Notes: a model not told the origin generated them from the sequence alone. DNA of 64,000 bases from Silene latifolia (GCF_048544455.1 NC_133532.1:13394948-13458947), one strand, 5' to 3'; counted from the stretch's first letter, positions 32,574 to 45,449 are shown. Numbers and translations: made by a program.

Positions 32574-34973
32574 CGTGGACAGCGGGCCGCCCACGGGGCG
32601 CTTGGTGAAGGTCGGAAAAACAAGCGTTTGCATTTATGGAGTCGCCACCAATTTTTATGGGAAATTGGAACCGTTCGAATACCTCGTGTCATGTCAAGAC
32701 ACAAAGTAAAGACATGAACACTAAGCAATCGTTACCCTTAGCATTCTATGTCTAGAATGACTCTCGTGGATGCCAATGAACACGGGTGCTCACGGAGATC
32801 TGGAGTAAGGGGTGAGGGTACGTATTAGGAAGCTCTTTTGATCGAACACCTAATCCCGCCCGCCTCGATAGCGGCCTCTACTAATGATTAGGGAAGTTAT
32901 TTATACTCGATATATCGTCGGCTATATGCATGCAATGCAACATCCAAGTTTTAATCCTAGCATGTGAGAATTAGACTAAGTCGGTTGACACATGATTTAG
33001 CAAACAATTGGGTCGAAATAGGATTTAATGCTCATTTACATGTGAAAACATACAAATGATAAAAGAAATACAATAACTATGCATTACAATAATGAAAATT
33101 ACAATAATTACATTGGAATGGGCGATTTATGTCGAAAATACCTTTAAAACGGATAATTTGAGAAAAAGAATAAAAGAAAGAATTACGAATAGAACAGAAG
33201 TGATATTACGGATAATAGTTAGTTAATACGTAAGCTAAACAAACTAGGTCAAGGCAGAAACGGAGTTCAGGGACAGAACTCATCTCGAACAGCGCAGCAG
33301 ATCGCGCCCTCGGAAGAGGCGCGGCGATTCTTTGCGTCTGTTCCAAGGGTGAGTTCTGGCTGTGAAGCCGGAACTGCAAATCGTTAATGTCGATTGGTGA
33401 ATTTAATGATTGATTGATAATATTTACTCGGATGGAAGTGATTAATAGGTTAATTACATGTGAATGATGATCATAAGAGCGATAAACATGAATAGGATGA
33501 ATCGGAAACGGATTATTTACATGAAATCACGATGAAAATATTAATGAGTCCTCTATTGAAATAAGTCAATTAGACTAAATACGACGGATATACAACGAAT
33601 ATGTGACGAACATGCGGATAAACAGATTAAACTGTATCAATGATGAATTCCAGAAACTCAATATGAACAAATTGAATCTCTAAAATCCGGGTTTGAATTT
33701 AATGACGAAAACCCGTAAATATTGGATTATTTAGGATTTAAGTCGGATTTATGAATTAAACATGCTAACGATGATGATGAAGATATACATGTGAATTATA
33801 TACTATTACAACGAAGAATTAACAGACGAAACAAACAAAGAAAGATTTTGAATACGAATTACAGAGGACAAACGAAGAAGAAAGGAAGCAGGAACTGCGG
33901 CAGCCTCACGAAGAGGCGCGGCAGAGCTGCGCTCCTTCAAGAGGCGCAGCGATTCTGCGTCCTTTCTCGACGGTTATTTACTGGAAATCCGCAAAAACAG
34001 ATTTTAACAAAGGGTTTTGGAAATCGATTTTAATGGTATTTTCGACGTAAACCTTACAATTGATGATACGAAAAGTAAAATATAATAAATAAATAAGGAT
34101 TATACACCCTCAGACTTACATGTTGACGGAACGAGAAGAACTAAGATATCGATTAGTGAGTGCTCGACGCGAATGCAAAGAGAGTGCCCTCGTAAGAGGA
34201 AAACGATTGATTAATTTAAGTTGATTGAGTGTAGTTGGTCAAATTGGTCGGTCATGCAACGGAGAGGCTGGTACCCGGAAAGATCCGAGCTTACGTGGTC
34301 GAAAGTTCAAGCACGTAGGCGCCAGTAAGTAAGAACAAAGTCTAGAATGCAAAGGGAGAAGAGAAGGGCGGACACTCGCGTGAGAAATATGAGGAGCGAA
34401 GGCTCCTATTTATACTAATCACGTGAAGGAATTAGGGTTTCGGACTCTTTGGAAGTGAATCTCGGAAAGATATGAAAAAGATACGTAAGACATGGAAAGA
34501 AGGGCCTGGGAAAAGGCGCGGCAGCCCATGCGTCTCTTGGAAGAGGCGCAAAGACTGGGTTGCGTCTATTCCGAGGAGGTTTCCTCCTGCTGAAGAAAGA
34601 TTTCCGCGTTTGAGTTATGGTAGGACGAAAATAATCCGATTATCTTATGAATATTACGGGATATTATTTGCCAAAAGATAAAATTTATAAAATATGGAAT
34701 AGAAATATCCGGAACATTCCAGAACATTCTGACTCGGGATTTAGCGGTTATCAGAAAATGGAGACGGTTTTTGACCCGGACTCCGAATGTACTCTAATTA
34801 CTGCCAAAACGACCGTTTCGGGACGTAGATGACAACTAAGAGGTAGACATTTAATATTTGAGCAATCACTTGACGATAATCTTACGAACTGTCACAAATC
34901 GTTCCGTGTATCAAACATGAGGCCCAATCATCACCGGGTGGTTTGCGGGAGGTGCAGAAATGAGGTATCTACA
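32574..34973 (-). repeat. Tat 5' LTR
   Basis: About 2,400 bp, from TGTAGATACC at 34973 (minus strand) to the end at 32574. The TATA box TATAAATA is at 34407-34414 (minus), giving a U3 of about 560 bp. It shares three hairpin clusters with the 3' LTR (about 33293-33345, 33890-33962, 34514-34570). Long blocks between the clusters are identical to the 3' LTR. Confidence 0.9.
34407..34414 (-). promoter_or_regulatory. TATA box of the Tat 5' LTR
   Basis: TATAAATA on the minus strand in TTAGTATAAATAGGAGCC. The hairpin pair at 34514-34570 lies 100-160 bp upstream. This should be the start point for genomic RNA running to the 3' LTR, antisense to the PMD-like and DUF7745-like genes. Confidence 0.7.
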
Positions 34974-34978
34974 ATAGC
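34974..34978. repeat. Tat target-site duplication (ATAGC), right
   Basis: Matches 7131-7135. The LINE ORF2 frame resumes from the following base. Confidence 0.95.
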
Positions 34979-36974
34979 AAAATTGATAGGGTGTTTCATA
35001 ATGAGGATTGGATAGCTACCTTCCCTACAAGTTATGCCAATTTCTTACCTGAGGGGTTATTCGACCACTGCCCATGTCTTGTACAATTTGAGGAGACTAG
35101 GGAGAGGAGCAAGGCTCCTTTTAAATACTTTAACATGTGGTCCATGTCTGAAGGGTTTATGGATGCTGTAACCAGGGGATGGGAGAAGAATGTTCAGGGG
35201 AAACCTATGTTTCAAGTTGTCTCTAAGCTCACGGGCATGAAGAAAGAACTTAGGAAACTGAATGCTGACCAATTCAGTGATATTGAAAACCTAACCAGAA
35301 TTACTGAGTTGTTCCTGCAGCATTTCTAGACTAAACTTAGAGAGGATCCTCTAAATGAGGATCTTTTTAATGCTGAGAAAGCTTGCTCTAAAGATCTAGA
35401 TTTCCTTTCAAAAGCTAGGCTTGAGTTTCTGAGGCAAAAATCAAAGGAAGCTTGGCTAAAAGAGGGGGGGTGTGAAAATACCTCCTTTTTCCATGCAAGT
35501 ATCAAAAAGAGAAGAGCTCATAACAAGGTGTATCAAGTGAGGGACTTGAAGGGTAAGCTGTGCACCCAATATGATGACATAAAAGCTGCCTTTGAGGAGT
35601 ATTACTTTTCACTTTTGGGTACCTCCAAGCCAGTGGATCATGTCAAGGTAAATGTGGTGAGGCAAGGCAAGGCAATTGCTTAACTGATTCCCATTCTGAG
35701 ATGTTGATGGCTCCTGTTACTGCTGCTGAAATCAAGGATGCAATGTTTGCTATCCCTGGTACTAAAGCACCTGGCCCTGATGGTTTCAGCAGTCAATTCT
35801 TCAAAGATAGCTGGAGCATTGTGGGCCAGGAGGTGATTGAGGCCATACAGTCTATCTTCAAGAGTGGTAAACTTCTGAAACAGTGCAATAACACTGTTAT
35901 AACTTTGGTGCCCAGGATTGCTCTACCTGACAGTGTGTTGCAGTTCAGGCCAATTGCCTGCTGCAACACTATCTACAAGTTCATCTCCAAGGTTATATGC
36001 AATAGACTAAGTGCCATCCTACTTGCTGTTATTAGCCCTTCCCAAAGTGCTTTCATCAAAGGTAGGGATATAGTTGGGAATATTTTAATATGCCAAGACC
36101 TGATCAGGTTATACAAAAGAAAGGCTTGCTCCCCCAGAATGCTGATGAAGTTGGATATGCAAAAAGCATACGATTCCATTGAATGGTCTTTTGTGGTAGA
36201 GATGCTGAAAGCTATGGGTTTCCCTGAAAAGATGGTGATACTAATTATGCAATGTGTAAGTACCCCTTCTTACTCAATTGCTCTAAATGATGAGGTGTTT
36301 GGATTCTTTAAGGGGCAAAGGGGTCTTAGACAGGGGGACCCCCTCTCCCCTCTCTTCTTTACCCTTTGCCTTGAATACCTTAGCAGAATTCTAATGACTG
36401 TTGAGAAACATGAAAAGTTCAGGTTCATCCCCTATGCAAAAGGATTGGGATTTCTCATTTGTGTTTTGCAGATGACTTGATCCTGTTCTGTAAAGGTGAT
36501 AGAGCCTCAATTAAATTAATGGTGAATGCATTTAACTTTTTCTCCAAAGCTTCAGGCCTTCAGTTGAATAGAGGCAAATCAAACTTCTATTATAATGGTG
36601 TAGATGAAGGGTTGGTGAAGGAAGTTGAGAGAGCTACTGGCATGTGCAGAGGAAATGTTCCATTTAGATATCTTGGAGTAAGTGTTTCTCCCAAGAGACT
36701 CTCAGTAATGGACTGCAATTGTTTAGTGGACAAAGTGGTTGATAGAATAAGGGGCTTGGGCTCCAAACAGATTTCTTATGCTGGGAGGGTGGTGCTCATT
36801 CAATCAGTACTTAGCACTCTCAGTTATTGGGCTCGTATTTTTATCCTCCCCAAAATGATGATCAAGCGTATTGAAGCCATATGTAGGGACTATCTTTGGC
36901 ATTAGAGAAGCTGGCAGCAGACCTGCTTTGGTGGCTTGGGAAAATATTTGCAAAGCTGAGAAAAAGGGGGCTTA
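34979..36974 (+). pseudogene. LINE ORF2, reverse transcriptase portion
   Basis: Continues ORF2 after the Tat insertion. It opens with the end of the endonuclease domain (RVFHNEDW, FDHCPCL), then a linker with a TAG at 35327-35329. The RT blocks follow: GTKAPGPDGF, FRPIACCNTIYKF, LDMQKAYDSIEW, GLRQGDPLSPLFF. A frameshift comes just before the catalytic FADD (about 36466-36477), so the active site is in a different frame from the upstream palm. Later blocks (FRYLGVSV, AGRVVLIQSVL) are open to about 36905. The copia element enters at 36975 inside a KGGL-coding motif. Confidence 0.9.
36970..36974. repeat. Copia target-site duplication (GCTTA), left
   Basis: GCTTA is repeated at 45450-45454. Excising the element restores the LINE coding sequence KGGLGIKDLHLWN. 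Confidence 0.94.
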
Positions 36975-37951
36975 TGTTGGAGCTTGTGTCCTCCACAAAT
37001 TAGTGTGATAACATTTTTAAATCTCTTACAGGTTCACAAGGGTATACTTCGTATATTTAATCAGTTGATTAACGTTTACCTAATAACGGTTGGCTTGCTA
37101 GAAAGTTTGACGTTATTATCATACAGATGGCGGTGATCAACTGGTCCCTAAAGGTCACACCTATAGGACGTGTTTGAGAAATGTGGTCATAGAAATATAA
37201 TCACATTGATGTCCAATATGACTAAAAAGTTAGTCAATGTGTTGATGAGATAATTATTTAATGAAAATTAAATAATATTAGTTGAGACGAATTAACTGTC
37301 AATTCGTAAATTAAATATAATAAGTTATATTTAATTAAATGTATATAATGTTAGCTTGGACGAATTAATCTGTTAATTCGTAATTAAATATAATCAGTTA
37401 TATTTAATATCAACAAGATGAATGTGTCATAGTGGTAATAATAAGGGTACACAAACCAAGAGGTCTTGGGTTCGATTTTCACTAGATGACAATTCAACAC
37501 ATATTATATATTTTTGGAAAGACCAAAAATAAGGAGGAGATACTCCTTATTTCGGTCAGTTTGGCCGAAAATTAGGAAGTATTTTTCTTTCCAATTGACT
37601 CCAAATTTCGGTCTGTATAAAAAGAAAGGGAGAGAATTATTTCTACCCTAATGCTTTTTCTTGACCTTGCCTCCTCTCTCTCATCAGAAAAACACAAAAA
37701 CAACTAAATTTTACAGAAAATTTTAGATCGATTTCTAGCATAATCAAGGGGCATATCTCATATCGTCTTGGGTGCAACTAATAGGCGAATATCAATTTTG
37801 ATATTGTTCTTAGGCCAATTTTGCTAGGACCGAAGGTTAATTCTAAATCCTTATACTTTGTTTATGTATTTTGTTTATGACCATTGATCATCATTGTTAA
37901 ATTCGTTATAATCCTTCTAGTTTAAGGGAAGTATACAGATTATTTCCCACA
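36975..37951 (+). repeat. Copia 5' LTR
   Basis: TGTTGGAG...TTTCCCACA. A TATA box (TATAAAAA) is at 37616-37623, so U3 occupies about two thirds of the LTR. Confidence 0.93.
37616..37623 (+). promoter_or_regulatory. TATA box of the copia 5' LTR
   Basis: TATAAAAA in CGGTCTGTATAAAAAGAAAG. An identical box is at 45114-45121 in the 3' LTR. Confidence 0.72.
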
Positions 37952-37953
37952 AG

Positions 37954-37965
37954 TGGTATCAGAGC
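37954..37965 (+). promoter_or_regulatory. Copia primer-binding site (initiator tRNA-Met)
   Basis: TGGTATCAGAGC two bases after the LTR end. Confidence 0.94.
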
Positions 37966-38466
37966 ATAGGCCACGAATTTTGATTTTGATGATTTTCGTA
38001 AATTTGTATGTAAACAATGGGGATTTCGGAAAAAAAAAAAAAAAGAAATTAGGGTTTTCGGCTGATTTTTTTTTGTGCCGTGAGAAATTTTTTTTTCCGG
38101 CCTGTTTTTTGTTGATGATTTATTTCCATTTGATTTATATAAATTATTGTTTTAATATGTTAAGATGATAATAAAATGAATTTGTAGATACCTTGATTTA
38201 ATTCGGATTAAATTAAATTGTTAATGGAATAATCATGTCGATGATACAAGAACTTGTTTTTGCTATATAGTTTTGGCATATAAGATTAATCATGTTCATT
38301 AATTCATTTGCTAAATCATGTTCTATATGGCAACTGTAAACATTTTCTTCATCGATTTTGTTTTAGGGCAATTCTTGCCGCAAGTTTTTTTTGTGACGGC
38401 TGTTTTAATTTTTTTTTGCCGTTGAATTTTTTTTCCTGTTCGGTACTGTTCACCGTGAACAGTGTT

Positions 38467-38503
<37 letters not shown>

Positions 38504-40007
38504 GTTTTTGGGTTGTTATGGTTTTTTTTAATTGCCGAATCTAAAAGAAAAAGAAAAGGAAAGTTTTTCTTTCCTTGTTTTTGCCTTATTTCCGAAAAAA
38601 AAAAAGTTATTGGCTGTTTTTTTTTTTTCAGCCGTGAGCTGAGTTTAAAAAAAAAAAAAAAATTGTTTTCCTTTTTGCCGAGACCCAAAAGGAAGAAAAA
38701 TTGGATTTTGTTTTTTATTTTTATTTTGGCCAATTAGTTATTGTGAATCGGTTCACAATTTAAAGATACCGAGTTATTTTAAAGCAGTTTAAAATTTTGA
38801 CGGATAGAATTCATGTTACAAGTTTAATATGGATTAAGAATGAAATTAATGTGATAAATTGCGGAATTGTCACTTAATTTAATTTAAATAGGTGGTTTGG
38901 ATAAATTAATCAACATAATTAAGGAATTGTGTCATGTATGTTTAATTTATTTTTAGTTGATGCTCTTAATTTTGTTGAATGAATCGAATGAATGAATTTT
39001 ATTTACGTATTTAATTTTGCAATCGGGTTTAATTTGTAATACTTAGTGTGGCCTTAGTCAAATTATGTTTTCGTAATGAAGGAAACATGATTTTAATGTA
39101 ATTATGAGATCTCGAATCTCCTTTATTTTAGTTTTGGGTTTTGAAATTAGAATGTAATAAATAGGTCAATTATGTAATTTTAATTATTGTAATTTCAAAG
39201 AAGACTAAAGATGAAGATTGGAGCTCACTCCCGCTACATGGATCAAGATGGAACATCAAGACAAGCTTCTCGGGTCCAAGGATGGATTCCAAACTTGTAT
39301 TTATTGTTCATTTTGATAGGATAGGCCACACTAGGACTTTTACTGTTTTTACGTTTTTTTCATTCTTATTGCTTTTCATTCACATGTTAATTTATGCATC
39401 ATATTCCGCCTAAAACCAAACCACCTACTACTAAAATGCATGAAAATTGACTCATATAGGTTGTATGTTAGTTTTCATGGATATACAGATGTCACAATCT
39501 TTAAGCCATCACCTTAGTTTATTCATTCTCGCATGCTAGATTATAGTTCACTTAAAATGAATTAATATAAAGTTGATGGGATCTTCCTCTAAAACGGAAA
39601 TTGAGATTAGTCTTTATAAGGGCAAGCATCTATGAATCCCTTCTTCGTCGGTAGGCCTAATATGACCCCTTCTACGTTGGGTAAGTAGTTGTGTTGACTT
39701 AGTTTACCTCAACATCATAGTCCGAAGAGTTTCTCGTGATTATGATGGACTATAGATAGAATTTAGAGAAATTTATCGACCAAGAATTCTAACGGTAGAA
39801 TTAGCTAAAAGGTTAGCTTATCAATTTACAGAGAATTGAGTCTTGGGGTCATTTATATAATTCTTGAGGGAGGTCAATTGTATAAATGTTTTGAGTCTTC
39901 GCGTTATAACAGTATTGCATTAGACTTAAAAATCAAATCGATGCATAGGCTTATTATTCAATTTTCTTTTCGCAGTGTAGAACACGTTAATTTTACTGTT
40001 ACAACAA
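37966..40007 (+). other. Long copia leader with homopolymer runs
   Basis: About 2 kb without a supported ORF. Between 38026 and 38660 it alternates long A or T runs (including about 35 A at 38468-38502) with GCCG-containing words, and carries a perfect 9-bp inverted repeat around one base, ACTGTTCACCGTGAACAGT (38445-38463). The rest is AT-rich. It could hold RNA-packaging or translation signals, which is a guess from position only. Confidence 0.6.
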
Positions 40008-40951
40008 ATGGCTGGAAATAACGCAATCCCAATGCCTAGTGCCACACTAGATCGTTCATCCTGGCTAAAAGTGTTCATGGACCAAATGAATCAGTCCACG
40101 CGACTGAAGAATGATGGGTCCAACTTTGCGGACTGGGAGGCGGCACTACGGAATGCTGCCATTGCTGACGGTAAGCTCAGGTATTTAACTGAGCCAATAC
40201 CGGTCAACCCAGGCCCAAATGCAGGAGCCGACGAGTCATTCGCTTATAGTGACTTCGTTATGGAAGCGGGTGCGATAAAGAACGTACTCATCTTTGCAAT
40301 GGAAACCAATTTGCAGAGACGCTTCATTGCCCAAGGTGCAAACAAGATTTTCACCACGCTCACTAACGAGTTCTCAAAGGCACCGAGAATCGTTACATAT
40401 GAGCATACCTGTCGCTTCTTTGATGCGAAACTCCAGAAGGGCCAACCGGTTAGCCCACACATTCTTCACATGATTGAGAATGTCGAGAAGTGGAGGCATC
40501 GAATTGTAAAATCAGTGAGAGCATTGTCATTGACCGAATGCTTCATTCTCTTCACGATGGTTTTGCCCTTTTCAGGGCGAACTACTATATGAATGACTTG
40601 AAAAAGAGTCCTCATGAGCTACACTCCCTCCTCGTACAGACCGAGAAGGATATGAAATTGAGTGGGAGCGTGAAGCAGGATGTTCTCACGATTTACAAAG
40701 GTAAAGGTAAGGGCAAGGCTCATGGCGACCTAGCTGTAGGTAAGCCAAAGTTTAAGAAGCCAGGAAACGGTAAGAGTGCACCTGGTGAGACTAGTGGCTC
40801 ACAGGGCAAGGCAAAGAGCAAGGGCGGTGACATAGAGTGCCACCATTGTCACAAGACTGGACATTGGAGGAGGAACTATCCCGTCTACCGTGAGGACATC
40901 AAGGGCAGCCGCGTCGTTTGTTGGTATGTCATCTTATATTCATATGATTGA
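40008..40951 (+). pseudogene. Copia gag
   Basis: ATG at 40008 (AGNNAIPMPSATLDRSSW). The gag domain runs in one frame to about 40500 (NDGSNFADWEAALRNA, LTNEFSKAPRIVTYEH), then moves to a second frame (YYMNDLKKSPHELHSLLVQ) up to the zinc knuckle CHHCHKTGHWRRNYP near 40840-40885, whose last ligand position is changed to tyrosine. The frameshift near 40500 prevents a full gag protein. Confidence 0.87.
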
Positions 40952-43700
40952 GATTAACCATGCAAGTTTGAACTTGGGTAGTAGATACTTGGTTGTGGTT
41001 CTCATCTGTGTAATCATTTGCGGGGCCTAAAGAACATCATACCTCTCGAAAAAGGTGATGTGGACTGCGAGTCGGGGAATGGAGCACGAGTTCTTTGTTG
41101 CCTCGAAGGGAACATATGTAATCCAACTCCTAGTGGTTTTGAGTTATTTTTAAATAACTGTTACTATGTACCCACTTTGTCTAAGAACATTATTTTGTTT
41201 TCCGTACTTGCTAAAGACGGTTTTACATTTTCAATAAAGGATAATAGTTGTATTTTCTCTTTCAATGAAATGATTTATGGTAAAGCAGTTTCCATGAATG
41301 GAATTTATATCTTAGATCAAACCACGGAAATATTACACATGAATAATAAGAAATTAAAGGTTGGTGACAAAGATCAAACCTATCTATGGCATTGTCGAAT
41401 GGGACACATAAATGAGAAACGCGTGAAGAAACTCGTCGATAATGGGACTATTCCCGCATTCGATTTTTCTACATATGGCACGTGTGAATCATGTCTCATT
41501 GGCAAGATGACTCGAATTTCCTTCAAAGGTGTTGGAATGCGCGCTAGTGACCTATTAGGACTCATACATACGGACGTATGTGGACCTATGTCAATTACCG
41601 CTAGAGATGGCTATAGATATTTTATCACTTTCACGGACGATTTGAGTAGATACGGATATGTCTACTTAATGAAGCATAAAAGTGAGTTCTTTGAGAAATT
41701 CAAGGAATACGAGAATAGGTAGAACCAACCGGGTAGAAAGGTTAAAGCACTCCGTTCAGATCGGGGTGGCGAATATCTTTCAAATGAGTTTGATCAACAC
41801 CGAAAGATCGTGGAATCATTTTGCGTTAACTCCACCTGGAACACCTCAATTGAATGGTGTGTCCGAACGGAGAAATCGAACCTTACTTGATATGGTTCGA
41901 TCCATGATGAGTCACACCGTAGTGCCCGATTCATTATGGGGTTATGCTCTTTGTGTTTGCTCTTATACTTAACCGAAGTCCGTCTAAAGCTGTCGACAAG
42001 ACTCCATAAGAAATGTGGAAGGGAACGGTACCTAACTTGTCCTTTATTCGGGTTTGGGGCTGCGAGGCTTATGTCAAGTGGAGACACGAGGATAAGCTCG
42101 GCCCGCGATCGGTCAAGACATACTTTATAGGTTATCCAAAAGGAACATTTGGTCATTACTTCTATTCGCCTACCGAACATTGAGTTTTTGTTGCGGCTAG
42201 TGCGACGTTCTTAGAGAAAGAATTTCTCGAGAACAAGTCGAGTAATAGAACCTTCGAGCTATCGGAGATTCCAGAACCAACAACCGAGGAACAGATGGAG
42301 GAAGCTGTACCTCCAACTGATGATACGGTTAATATTCCTGAGGAACCTAGGAAGTCGGGTAGAGACTCTCATCCTCCGGACAGATACATTGGTATGGTCG
42401 AGGAGAATGACGTTTTACTTCTAGAAAGTAATGAACCCGCAACCTATAAAGGTGCTATGGCTTGTTCCGACTCAAAGCTATGGCTTGAAGCCATGCAATT
42501 CGAGATGGACTCCATGTATGAGAATAACGTATGGGATCTAGTTGATTTACCTAATAAGGTAAAACCTCTACAGTGCAAATGGCTTTACAAAATAAAGCGT
42601 TACGTAGACGCGCAACCTTGAGAGATATCTATAAGGCACGACTTGTGGCAAAAGGTTTCACTCAAGTGCAAGGATTGCATTATGATGAGATTTTTGCACC
42701 TGTAGTCATGCTACGTTCCATTCGGATAATCTTAGCGATTGCCGCATTTCATGATTATGAGATTTGGCAAATGGATGTGAAAACCGCCTTCTTAAACGGT
42801 TATTTGGAGGAAGAGTTGTACATGGTGCAACCCGAAGGTTTCATAGATCCTGAGCATCCTAAGAAAGTATGCAAGCTTAAGCATTCCATTTATGGACTTA
42901 AGCAAGCTTCTCGGAGTTGGAATCATCGTTTTCGACCAAGTGATAAAAGAGTATGGTTTCACTCGATCGGTCGAAGAACCATGCTTATATATCAAGTCGA
43001 GTGGGAGCAAGATTGTATTTGTATGTCGATGACATACTCTTGATTGGGAATGACATTCCTCTCCTTTCTTCGGTTAAAGAATGGTTGAAGAACCATTTCC
43101 AGATGAAAGATCTGGGTGAGGCACAGCGTGTTTTGGGAATCCGTATCTACCGAGATAGATCACGACGGACGTTATCACTTAGTCAGGAGTCTTACTTGGA
43201 TAAGGTTCTTGAGAGGTTCAGCATGACCAACTCCAAGAAGGGAAACCTTCCTATGACGACCGGGATGCAGTTGAGCAAGTCTCAGTCACCCATGACGCCT
43301 GAAGGGATTGAGCGCATGAGTCGTGTTCCTTATGCATCTGCAATAGGATCGATCATGTATGCCATGATATGCACACGTCCAGACGTGGCATATGCATTGA
43401 GTATGACGAGTCGGTACCAAAAGACTCCAGGTGAAACATACTGGATAGCAGTCAAAAATATCCTCAAGTATCTACGGAGGACTAAGGATTGGGTATTGAC
43501 TTATGGAGGCGATACTAAGCTATGCGCAATCGGTTACGCAGATGCCAGCTTCCAAACGGATCGAGATGATTAGAACTCTCAGCCTAGATTCGTTCTTACT
43601 CTTAATGGTGTTGCGGTCAGTTGGAATAGTTCCAAACAGGAAGTTGTAGCAGATTCTACTACTGAGCCATTGAAATATGATAAGCATTGAGGGCACGTTA
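40952..43700 (+). pseudogene. Copia pol: protease, integrase, RT, RNase H
   Basis: The protease active-site region near 40980-41030 is out of frame because of one extra base. Integrase follows: GAG-pre-integrase (LWHCRMGHINEKRVKKL), core (IHTDVCGPMSITARDG, TFTDDLSRYGYVYLMKHK), a stop at 41720, then PPGTPQLNGVSERRN. RT (42570-43450) has TAFLNGYLEEE and KQASRSWNHRF, with YVDDILL (about 43021) in a shifted frame. RNase H begins GYADASFQTDRDD at 43530 and stops at once; only traces (ADSTTEPLKY) follow to about 43690. At least five breaks. Confidence 0.88.
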
Positions 43701-44471
43701 TTTCCATGAGAATTAAACGTATACCTGAGTTATAGTAGTTGATTATGACTTTGATACGTTATCTTTTTCATATACTATTTATAACTTCATCGGTTATATA
43801 ATATTTTGTTTTTCATGTGGATTGTACTGACAACATTGAACGCCACAAAGTGAACTGAATTACATTATATTTGTTTTGGTCCGTAATCGCCAATGTGAGC
43901 TGATAACTCCGGCTATTATATTGTGCAGTCGATTGATGGTGGGTTCAACGAGCCATAAGTCAAACGGTTGACTGATCGATCACGGATACGAGATTATGAC
44001 GATACCTCGTAGGACAAATTTTTGTGACAACGTAATGGAGTCCTAAATGTTTAATAACATTTGGTGCCAGGTCGTGGATAGGACATCCATTGTGTTCCTA
44101 GAGTCGATTCTTTTGACTATCGACTGTCTCTTGAGATTAAGGCAGTTTTTGGGTGACTTTGGTTTCTTTCTCACGATCCGTCAGAATCGGAGGCTAAGTA
44201 GATTTTTTCGGGTCATTTCATCGTGCTTACATCTGCAGGATTCGAGTTGAGGAAAATATCCAACCCTTATCAGGTATAGTTATTTCTCAGGGCCACTCGA
44301 GGAGTTGTAACTGAAATGCATGGCCATGCTCGAATGTTGATTTATTTATCGCTTGTAAAATACGACCTTTGTGAATTCGGATTTGCAAATTGTTTTACAT
44401 TGAGTGGGAGAAATTTTATAGGATATGAGAATCGGTTATCGCACATACACTTGTGAGGACAAGTGGGAGTT
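43701..44471 (+). other. Copia 3' noncoding region and polypurine tract
   Basis: No supported ORF. The last bases before the LTR, AAGTGGGAGTT (44461-44471), are the likely polypurine tract. Confidence 0.68.
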
Positions 44472-45449
44472 TGTTGGAGCTTGTGTCCTCCACAAATTAG
44501 TGTGATAACATTTGTAAATCTCTTACAGGTTCACAAGGGTATACTTCGTATATTTAATCAGTTGATTAACGTTCACCTAATAACGGTTGGCTTGCTAGAA
44601 AGTTTGACGTTATTATCATACAGATGGCGGTGATCAACTGGTCCCTAAAGGTCACACCTATAGGACGTGTTTGAGAAATGTGGTCATAGAAATATAATCA
44701 CATTGATGCTCAATATGACTAAAAAGTTAGTCAATGTGTTGATGAGATAATTATTTAATGAAAATTAAATAATATTAGTTGAGACGAATTAACTGTCAAT
44801 TCGTAAATTAAATATAATAAGTTATATTTAATTAAATGTATATAATGTTAGCTTGGACGAATTAATCTGTTAATTCGTAATTAAATATAATCAGTTATAT
44901 TTAATATCAACAAGATGAATGTGTCATAGTGGTAATAGTGAGGGTACACAAACCAAGAGGTCTTGGGTTCGATCCTCACTAGATGACAATTCAACACATA
45001 TTATATATTTTTGGAAAGACCAAAAATAAGGAGGAGATACTCCTTATTTCGGACAGTTTGGCCGAAAATTAGGAAGTATTTTTCTTTCCTAATTGACTCC
45101 AAATTTCGGTCTGTATAAAAAGAAAGGGAGAGAATTATTTCTACCCTAATGCTTTTTCTTGACCTTGCCTCCTCTCTCTCATCAGAAAAACACAAAAACA
45201 ACTAAATTTTACAGAAAATTTTAGATCGATTTCTAGCATAATCAAGGGGCATATCTCATATCGTCTTGGGTGCAACTAATAGGCGAATATCAATTTTGAT
45301 ATTGTTCTTAGGCCAATTTTGCTAGGACCGAAAGTTAATTCTAAATCCTTATACTTTGTTTATGTATTTTGTTTATGACCATTGATCATCATTGTTAAAT
45401 TCGTTATAATCCTTCTAGTTTAAGGGAAGTATACAGATTATTTCCCACA
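44472..45449 (+). repeat. Copia 3' LTR
   Basis: 978 bp, about 99% like 36975-37951, ending TTTCCCACA before the GCTTA duplication (45450-45454). Confidence 0.94.

Larger units (their letters stand above)
7136..34973 (-). mobile_element. Tat-lineage Ty3/gypsy retrotransposon with antisense genes
   Basis: Spans 27,838 bp, or about 19.4 kb without the nested Tekay element, a size typical of Ogre/Retand-type Tat elements. Order on the minus strand: 5' LTR (34973-32574), primer site, 5' UTR, gag-protease, RT, RNase H, a second RNase H, integrase. A long region then carries two genes in antisense, followed by the polypurine tract and 3' LTR (9540-7136). The second RNase H and the antisense extra ORFs between pol and the 3' LTR are hallmarks of the Tat lineage. 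The DDGSA protease motif, YVDD and the dual RNase H are all visible. Confidence 0.93.
36975..45449 (+). mobile_element. Ty1/copia retrotransposon nested in the LINE
   Basis: 8,475 bp with LTRs of 977 and 978 bp that differ at about 11 positions. It has an initiator tRNA-Met primer site, a long noncoding leader of about 2 kb, gag, protease, integrase, RT and RNase H on the plus strand, and a purine-rich tract before the 3' LTR. Coding is broken by many frameshifts despite the young LTRs. It is related to the relic at 1-4312. Confidence 0.93.

Noticed and set aside
38323-38737. Frames on both strands across 38323-38737 rich in Lys or Phe
   Set aside because: Products of A and T homopolymers in the copia leader; no domain and no conservation expected.
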